Of a stretch of 30,349 bases of DNA, positions 28,506-30,349 are shown piece by piece. Positions within the stretch are counted from its first letter, which is position 1. Each line of letters starts with the position of its first letter. The position numbers and the translations under genes were made by a program. The stretch comes from Chara braunii. Lineage: Eukaryota > Streptophyta > Charophyceae > Charales > Characeae. Under the pieces are notes generated by a model. That model was not told the origin of the DNA, did no database searches, and was given only the letters and a program-made list of their open reading frames with translations. Where the stretch lies: positions 926,985 to 957,333 of the forward strand of contig BFEA01000075.1 in NCBI GenBank assembly GCA_003427395.1, in the 5' to 3' direction.

Positions 28506-28904
28506 GTTGGGGGCATTTCTCGATTTATGCGTGTCATCATTGCGCAGGGGCCATGTTAATCTTCTCTGTATCGTTCCAATTTTAACGGATGTCCCGAAGG
28601 ACATTGTCTTGACATCTGTTTTTTGTGAGCCCTGTCTTTGGACTTCTTACTACACCCTTCGCACTTTACTGTCGTATTTACTTTTCCGTGTAATATTATA
28701 CAAACCAGTTGTCCATGTACTGGGATAATGTTCGTAGTGGACTTCTGTAGCCTTCTTCGAGGCCAAAATAGGTATGGCAATGCCGTCGAATACTGAGCAA
28801 TCTGCAACTGGCAATCGTTCATGTTGTCATGTACAGTTCCCTGCTTTGCGACCCTCGGCTATCTTGGCGCTCTGCAAGCTGATGGCAGTCGATGCGAAGT
28901 TCTG
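11199..28904 (+). CDS. CAP-D2: Condensin complex subunit 1 (CAP-D2), partial, seven exons
   Basis: CAP-D2 is the HEAT-repeat subunit of condensin I, which with SMC2/SMC4, CAP-H and CAP-G compacts chromosomes in mitosis. The joined exons 11199-11481, 13884-14038, 15593-16901, 18764-18955, 20106-20867, 27278-27463 and 28837-28904 sum to 2955 bases (985 codons). Every intron is GT...AG and all junction phases agree. Residues follow land-plant CAP-D2 throughout: [110 protein letters not shown]. This covers the end of the N-terminal Cnd1 domain and the central HEAT array. The first 90-110 residues and the C-terminal third (second Cnd1 domain) are not seen. Intron 5 is swollen to 6.4 kb by LINE/SINE insertions. 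Intron 1 contains an assembly artefact. Confidence 0.93.
11510..11541. repeat. Interstitial telomere-like repeat
   Basis: Five successive degenerate units mix CCCTAA, CCCTAAG and CCCTAAA (plant telomere type). They lie 28 bases inside intron 1, so this is not a chromosome end. A second small group on the opposite strand orientation (GGGTTTAGGGTTCAGGG) is at 24108-24134. Confidence 0.85.
11576..11662 (-). pseudogene. U6 snRNA retrocopy, 3'-truncated, with A tail
   Basis: Read on the minus strand, it starts GTCC at 11662 and follows U6 snRNA through TAAAATTGGAA, the ACAGAGA box (ATACAGAGAAGATTAGC) and CATGGC(A)CCTGC. It then switches at about 11604 to CTTTCAACAAG and an A tail (11576-11592). 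The 3' half of U6 is missing and the 5' stem-loop has several changes. There is no pol III promoter evidence. It is a LINE-mobilised pseudogene, possibly a U6/other chimera made by template switching. Confidence 0.82.
12328..12365. repeat. Short inverted repeat (hairpin)
   Basis: TTTGTAACCTTTTTCCCTC is followed after AGA by GAGGGTAAAGGTTACAAA, giving arms of about 17-18 bases with one or two bulges. It lies inside intron 1. No element family is recognised. Confidence 0.7.
12557..12637. repeat. (CT)n microsatellite ending in an N
   Basis: About forty CT units are directly followed by the ambiguous base at 12638, and then by the copied 1-kb block. The N marks a gap-closing or joining point. 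Confidence 0.95.
12635..13638 (+). repeat. 1-kb block identical to 21424-22427 (probable misassembly)
   Basis: Every landmark repeats at offset 8789 with no indel that I can find, and translated frames are identical in both copies. The left edge is a microsatellite plus N and the right edge is a sequencing adapter, so neither edge is a natural junction. The copy at 21424-22427 has continuous flanks and is taken as the genuine one. Open frames in the block (minus 12661-13074; plus 13308-13613) are unrecognised and probably repeat-derived. Confidence 0.85.
13639..13676. other. Nextera mate-pair junction adapter (complete, artefact)
   Basis: All 38 bases of the head-to-head mosaic-end junction are present. 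In translation it yields [11 protein letters not shown] on the + strand and CIRD-type peptides in other frames, which are well-known contamination signatures. A 179-codon + frame at 13632-14171 fuses these adapter residues to real CAP-D2 exon B and must not be taken as one protein. Confidence 0.98.
13677..13810. repeat. CT-rich low-complexity tract
   Basis: TCCCCCTCTC- and CTCTCTCTC-type sequence with two copies of CCCCTGTGTGTATCTC. It forms the real 5' side of the intron segment before exon B. Confidence 0.8.
13884..14038 (+). CDS. CAP-D2: CAP-D2 exon B
   Basis: The acceptor TGCCAG lies at 13882-13883 and the donor AA|GTGCGT at 14039. The 155-base exon starts in phase 0 and ends two bases into a lysine codon completed by exon C. 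It encodes [20 protein letters not shown], then [20 protein letters not shown]. This aligns with the WNW block and the following helix of plant CAP-D2. Confidence 0.9.
14039..15592 (+). other. CAP-D2 intron 2
   Basis: GTGCGT...TTGCAG. I see no transposon in its 1554 bases. A C-rich patch (15407-15440, CCCCCCTTCC repeats) is the only low-complexity sequence. Short open frames on both strands have no recognisable content. Confidence 0.75.
15593..16901 (+). CDS. CAP-D2: CAP-D2 exon C (large HEAT-repeat exon)
   Basis: The acceptor is CTCTTGCAG|G and the donor CTC|GTGAGT at 16902. The exon is 1309 bases and ends in phase 0. It encodes about 436 residues: [20 protein letters not shown], the HEAT segment [20 protein letters not shown], then [76 protein letters not shown] and [10 protein letters not shown] polar, acidic linker of about 100 residues (from about 16386 to 16686) follows, and the exon closes with [20 protein letters not shown] and CLRKMLPL. 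The frame stays open for about 167 bases beyond the donor; that is intron read-through, not coding. Confidence 0.95.
17594..17910. repeat. Diverged local duplication in intron 3
   Basis: Two copies of about 150 bases (from about 17594 and about 17750) share TTGACCCTT, CATGCCC(C/T)AGTAGGC, TATGTATTTGTTAGG, CATCCAACAAAATT-type sequence and GTGGGCT(G/T)GCT. In the second copy, ATGCCCTAGTAGGC(T/A)ATGTATT is itself doubled. Confidence 0.75.
18207..18303. mobile_element. Hairpin element, copy 2
   Basis: The 85-base core from CCG (18213) to CGG (18297) aligns gaplessly with the perfect hairpin at 3932-4016 (about 64 of 85 bases the same). It keeps the end motif CCGAATA/TATTCGG and the loop motif ACTTTCAG. 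The arms here have decayed, but the outer flanks TCTTCA and TGAAGA extend the inverted repeat with one mismatch. It lies within CAP-D2 intron 3. Confidence 0.75.
18601..18664. repeat. (TGG)n-(TGCTAC)n microsatellite
   Basis: Ten TGG units are followed by about five TGCTAC hexamers. Reverse-strand Ser and Thr runs are by-products. Confidence 0.95.
18764..18955 (+). CDS. CAP-D2: CAP-D2 exon D
   Basis: The acceptor is CTGTTGCAG and the donor ACG|GTAATT at 18956. The exon is 192 bases, phase 0 at both ends, 64 codons. It encodes [40 protein letters not shown] and [20 protein letters not shown]. This is a HEAT-repeat segment aligning with plant CAP-D2 just before the ALWDFF-like motif that opens exon E. 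Confidence 0.92.
19265..19417 (+). mobile_element. tRNA-derived SINE, copy 1
   Basis: A tRNA-like head has an A-box-like TGGCTGAATGG and a B-box-like GTTAGAATCC about 50 bases later. The body contains GATCAGATGAATGAAGTAAC and GAATTATCAAGGGCCG, and the tail GTTCAATGATGATACCTCGAA is shared with copy 2. The A tail has been lost or replaced by a C/T-rich end. It is older and more diverged than the copies in intron 5. Confidence 0.7.
19481..19654 (+). CDS. Exon-like open segment inside intron 4 (unknown)
   Basis: A 174-base segment lies between GGATTATAG (19472-19480) and GAG|GTAGCT (19655). It is phase 0 at both ends and fully open, so inclusion would add 58 residues between exons D and E without a frameshift. 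The peptide looks protein-like: [49 protein letters not shown]. Plant CAP-D2 has no insert here. It may be a cassette exon, or a captured fragment of another gene or retroelement, as a SINE lies 64 bases upstream. I do not recognise the fold; the alternating hydrophobic pattern suggests beta strands. Confidence 0.35.
19968..20105 (+). promoter_or_regulatory. Duplicated 3' splice-site region of intron 4
   Basis: TAACCATC(C/G)...CTTCTCTCTGGTGCTGTTCT ending CAG occurs twice. The decoy AG is at 20024-20025 and the used AG at 20104-20105. Use of the upstream AG would add 80 bases and shift the frame, so the downstream site is taken as the real acceptor because it keeps phase 0 with exon D. Confidence 0.7.
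20106..20867 (+). CDS. CAP-D2: CAP-D2 exon E
   Basis: The acceptor is TTGCTTCAG and the donor GAG|GTGAGA at 20868. The exon is 762 bases, 254 codons, phase 0 at both ends. It encodes [38 protein letters not shown], the HEAT helices [20 protein letters not shown] and [20 protein letters not shown], a polar loop, [20 protein letters not shown], and a basic/acidic stretch ([19 protein letters not shown]). Order and motifs match plant CAP-D2. Confidence 0.95.
21424..22427 (+). repeat. Genuine copy of the 1-kb block, unclassified repeat
   Basis: The flanks are continuous on both sides. Its right end, from about 22391 (GGCAGATCTG...CTGAGAGGAAAG), runs without a break into a LINE 3' UTR and has a relative at 24461-24498, so at least the end belongs to the LINE. 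In + frame it contains an unlabelled open stretch with [20 protein letters not shown]. On the minus strand there is a 137-codon frame (21450-21863). Neither is recognised. Confidence 0.6.
22428..22640 (+). mobile_element. LINE 3' UTR and A-rich tail, copy C
   Basis: It shares with 7860-8055 and 24499-24713 the ordered blocks GACAGTCAATCCTCC, CAATGCTG(T/C)TCAGGGGTCC, AGACGGAAGGAAGCGTG, GGAATAGGAACCGGACTGAT and CCAGGACCTTAAGGCCCTGTTT. An A-rich tail with G interruptions (about 22612-22638) follows. Confidence 0.85.
22641..24713 (+). mobile_element. LINE (non-LTR retrotransposon) 3' half, copy B, decayed
   Basis: A zf-RVT-like region follows the usual order: [20 protein letters not shown], then [10 protein letters not shown] (frame of 22996), CTVC at 23226-23237, [18 protein letters not shown] (H at 23264, C at 23279) and [15 protein letters not shown]. 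These pieces lie in three frames, so at least two frameshifts have occurred. After the stop at 23558, a conserved tail ([22 protein letters not shown]) matches copy A. Telomere-like GGGTTTAGGG units are near 24108-24134. The family 3' UTR (24499 onward; N at 24566 probably G) and an A tail (about 24687-24709) end it. The reverse transcriptase core and endonuclease are not recognisable, so the copy cannot be active. Confidence 0.8.
24719..24899 (+). mobile_element. tRNA-derived SINE, copy 2, with A tail
   Basis: It is inserted directly after the LINE copy B tail. B-box-like GAGTTCGAGCTGC (about 24786) sits in a tRNA-like head. The body GCAGATGAGTAACATAC and CAATTCTGAATCACC matches copies 1 and 3, the 3' end is GTTCGATGATGGTATCTCAA, and the tail is an A-run (24886-24899). 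The head's A box is degenerate (TTGACCAGCAGG). Confidence 0.75.
25084..25190 (+). mobile_element. tRNA-derived SINE, copy 3 (best-preserved promoter boxes)
   Basis: The A box TAGCGCAGTAGG and B box GAGTTCGAAGTCC are close to the tRNA consensus and about 36 bases apart, as in tRNAs. The body GCAGATGAGCAACATACC matches copy 2. It loses similarity after ATTCTGGTGATCC, so the 3' end and A tail are missing or replaced. It does not fold as a complete tRNA (no matching acceptor strand is evident), so I call a SINE, not a tRNA gene. Confidence 0.75.
25250..25900. repeat. Complex repeat: direct pair plus inverted copy
   Basis: 25579-25670 and 25708-25798 are direct repeats about 129 bases apart (AATCTACC(G/C)CTAAACCATGG, AAGATGCAGCTG, GTGCAGTGT(A/G)GTGGCAGAA). 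Bases 25838-25870 carry the same first block inverted (GCATCTTCCCATGGTTGAGG), so the transcript could fold. The segment 25355-25460 is a diverged relative of 2590-2690. The long open frames (25182-25895, 25384-25797) cross these repeats and are not credible genes. Confidence 0.65.
26195..26360. repeat. Degenerate tandem repeat x3
   Basis: Three units share GCA(T/C)TACAGAT or GCATTTACAGAT, then GACTA(T/C)AG(T/C)TC and AAGCTG or ACGCTTG. The last two also share AAACTAGTGTGGA. Confidence 0.75.
26546..26779 (+). mobile_element. Possible LINE ORF2 linker fragment
   Basis: The 77-codon frame contains [20 protein letters not shown], followed by [17 protein letters not shown]. LINEs carry a charged helical segment ending in R-x-x-WL-x-EG between endonuclease and reverse transcriptase, and this resembles it with the W lost. 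There is no flanking endonuclease or RT. The assignment is tentative. Confidence 0.3.
27278..27463 (+). CDS. CAP-D2: CAP-D2 exon F
   Basis: The acceptor is TTTGTGCAG and the donor CAG|GTTGGT at 27464. The exon is 186 bases, 62 codons, phase 0 at both ends. It encodes [40 protein letters not shown] and [16 protein letters not shown]. It aligns with the AELGLAASDDALLDTLAERA-to-LCRN segment of plant CAP-D2. Confidence 0.92.
27464..28836 (+). other. CAP-D2 intron 6
   Basis: GTTGGT...TACAG. Its 1373 bases contain a 28-base A-run (28083-28110) and the U6 retrocopy with its 67-base T-run (28434-28602). A 196-codon frame at 27757-28347 crosses the A-run and has no family resemblance. Confidence 0.75.
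28434..28602 (-). pseudogene. U6 snRNA retrocopy, near full length, 67-base A tail
   Basis: On the minus strand from 28602 it reads GTCCTTCGGGACATCCG, TAAAATTGGAACGATACAGA, CATGGCCCCTGCGCA, TGATGACACGCATAAATCGA and GAAATG, covering nearly all of U6 (about 100 bases). Changes include the AGATTAGC region (now AGATTAACA) and the 3' end. Instead of the pol III terminator, an uninterrupted A tail (T-run 28434-28500) follows. No U6-type upstream element or TATA box stands at the expected distance. This is a retroposed pseudogene in CAP-D2 intron 6, on the strand opposite the gene. Confidence 0.9.
28837..28904 (+). CDS. CAP-D2: CAP-D2 exon G (last recognised exon)
   Basis: The acceptor is ATGTACAG and the donor TG|GTGAGT at 28905. 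It is 68 bases and encodes [22 protein letters not shown], then two bases of the next codon. This aligns with the plant segment after LLQ (ASAMLALCRFMIIDASFCES). The phase requires a following exon, which is not found before the window ends, so the gene continues beyond. Confidence 0.88.
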
Positions 28905-28920
28905 GTGAGTTTCAGGAGAC

Positions 28921-28947
28921 ATTTCCCATTTCCCATTTCCCATTTCC
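28921..28947. repeat. CCCATTT tandem repeat
   Basis: Four successive CATTTCC/CCCATTT heptamers lie just inside the intron after exon G. Confidence 0.85.
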
Positions 28948-29095
28948 GGAATGTCCAACAGAAGCAACTCAGTACCTATCCCTACAGCCCTCTAAAGCCC
29001 GTTGGCTGGGGGGTCCATTCGACTCCATTGTCATCGGACTGTGCGAGCCGACGGGTTGGTCTGTCCCAAATTCTGCTGCGACTTCTATGAGTCCA

Positions 29096-29260
29096 CGTAA
29101 AGCTTATTTCACTGCAACAACCATTGTTATAGCGGTGCTAACTGAAATCATGATATTTAGTTGGTTTGCAACTATATGGGGAGGTTCAATGCAATTAAAA
29201 ACACCTATGCCATTGACTATAGGATTCATATGCTTGTTTACCATAGGAGGACTTGCTGGG
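29096..29260 (+). pseudogene. cox1: Mitochondrial cox1 fragment in nuclear DNA (NUMT)
   Basis: In one frame, without a stop, it reads [20 protein letters not shown], then [16 protein letters not shown] and [13 protein letters not shown]. This is the conserved core of cytochrome c oxidase subunit I around helices VII-VIII. About 55 of some 525 residues are present. The highly conserved PTGIK segment is changed to LTEIM, losing the K-channel lysine, so it is not a functional copy. The segment is AT-richer than its surroundings, and homology stops abruptly on both sides. It lies downstream of CAP-D2 exon G, probably in intron 7. Confidence 0.88.
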
Positions 29261-29424
29261 CGGGATCCATGAACTTCACCGTAGACCGAATAGCTCGCAA
29301 ACCTTTTGCATTCTTTTCCAACATGTTGCAGTCCCCATCGAATTGGTCCCAGTTGGGTGAATTGGATGCTTTTAAGGGCCACTTACACACTGAGCTTCGC
29401 CCTTCACAAACCATTTTGTCCATT

Positions 29425-29476
29425 CTCAGTGTTAATTGTAGTTATTCATGCTCAGTGTTAATTGGAGTTTGCATCT
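29425..29476. repeat. 26-bp tandem duplication
   Basis: CTCAGTGTTAATTG(T/G)AGTT starts at 29425 and again at 29451. No further significance is seen. Confidence 0.8.
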
Positions 29477-30243
29477 AAACAACAATTCCAATTCAGATCT
29501 CAGTTTCACTGCTTCTGATCGTGGACCAGAGATTGCTACATGATGATGCATCTCTCAGCCTTCGACTGATTGCTTGCATTGGGTTTCAAGTTTTCTAATT
29601 CACCCCCTTTCTTAGGGTTCTTTCACCTTCCCCTCACTGCATTTCTGTAACTATTGGTCACTGAGAAATATGTTGGCTTAGAGGCTGGTCCCCCACAGAA
29701 TTCGAACACGTTGCATTTGCTTTTCATCTTGGAATGAAAGATCAGTGGGATCTACAGTACCAAATGGGTTTTTGTGGTCTATGTGAAAATCATGAACTGC
29801 ATCCGTCTGTGACCCTGTTTTCCCCCTATCGCAGATCTTGGGCCTTGGGTTGTCCGACGGCCTTTCAATTTGAAATCACGAACTGCCTCAGTCTGCACCC
29901 TCGTTTTCCCGCGATTGAAGTTGTGGGCTGTGGCATTTTTGGAGGTGGCTGGCCTTGCTCTTTTGAGTCATGGTGGTTTCTTTCAAAAAAACAAAAAACG
30001 CCTGTGTACATTACATGTGCTATTCGGCACAACGTGGCAAGAAGGTGGATTGCGGGCAGCAAAGGAGAAAACAAGAAATAGCGGCCAGCAAATAAGAAAA
30101 AGTGGGCTGGCGATCGTGGCGGGAGAAGTGAGAATGTGAGGATATGTTTGCATTGTCAAACATCGGCGTGAGTTGGTCTTGGTGCGATGGACAAGATAAG
30201 CGATGTTCAACCATCTGTACCCATGGTTAGAGTGATATAGACG

Positions 30244-30245
<2 letters not shown>
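29477..30245. other. Non-coding stretch, nothing recognised
   Basis: No exon of CAP-D2 and no other gene is recognised. Open frames here, such as 29734-30081, lack family resemblance. Presumably it is intron 7 of CAP-D2. Confidence 0.4.

Positions 30246-30284
<39 letters not shown>
30246..30284. repeat. (GA)n microsatellite
   Basis: About nineteen GA units run up to the adapter. Confidence 0.95.
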
Positions 30285-30286
<2 letters not shown>

Positions 30287-30315
30287 GTCTCTTATACACA
30301 TCTAGATGTGTATAA
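30285..30315. other. Nextera mate-pair junction adapter, truncated (artefact)
   Basis: The first 31 of 38 bases of the junction are present, ending at TGTATAA. The final GAGACAG is missing. Confidence 0.96.
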
Positions 30316-30349
30316 TCACTCACACTTACACTGCAAATCACAAATTAGC
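30316..30349 (+). repeat. Copied contig end (duplicate of 21421-21454)
   Basis: 34 bases are identical to 21421-21454, the left edge of the genuine 1-kb block. As at the window start, exactly 34 bases lie beyond the adapter, suggesting that the window is a whole contig extended through junction reads at both ends. Confidence 0.88.

Noticed and set aside
28501-28602. A functional U6 snRNA gene
   Set aside because: A tail instead of a pol III terminator, substitutions in conserved U6 positions, and no recognisable upstream promoter element.

Overview
The window is nuclear DNA from a plant-lineage eukaryote (streptophyte). The evidence is a spliced gene for condensin subunit CAP-D2 that aligns exon by exon with the land-plant protein, interstitial TTTAGGG-type (CCCTAAA) telomere-like repeats, a LINE with a plant-style zf-RVT zinc motif, tRNA-derived SINEs, U6 snRNA retrocopies and a mitochondrial cox1 fragment. 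A charophyte such as Chara would fit the very repeat-rich, poly(A)-rich introns, but the species cannot be shown from this sequence alone.

Layout. 1-71: a contig-end artefact (34 bases copied from 6743-6776, then a Nextera mate-pair junction adapter). 72-11198: repeat-dominated DNA with no confident gene. It holds pyrimidine and purine tracts, minisatellites, two striking palindromic elements (3929-4019 and 4215-4563), a candidate terminal-inverted-repeat element (5805-6321), poly(A)-only insertions with target-site duplications, and the 3' part of a LINE (7455-8055). 11199-28904: seven exons of the CAP-D2 gene on the + strand (11199-11481, 13884-14038, 15593-16901, 18764-18955, 20106-20867, 27278-27463, 28837-28904). 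All have GT/AG borders and compatible phases, and together give about 985 codons. The first roughly 90-110 codons and the C-terminal third are not recognised here. The introns carry a U6 retrocopy, a second copy of the 85-base hairpin element, three SINEs and a LINE (intron 5 is 6.4 kb). 28434-30284: a second U6 retrocopy with a 67-base A tail (minus strand), a cox1 fragment and unassigned DNA. 30285-30349: adapter plus a copied end.

Assembly quality. Three uncleaned mate-pair junction adapters remain. The sequences on either side of each one point to circularised fragments of about 6.7, 8.75 and 8.86 kb. This explains the duplicated ends and the apparently perfect 1-kb duplication (12635-13638 = 21424-22427), so that duplication is very probably not biological. 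The exon order of the gene is unaffected, but intron 1 is about 1 kb too long as written.

How it fits together: one housekeeping chromosome-condensation gene sits in a bed of LINE-driven retrotransposition products (LINE 3' ends, SINEs, U6 retrocopies, bare poly(A) tails) and short foldback DNA elements that look lineage-specific.
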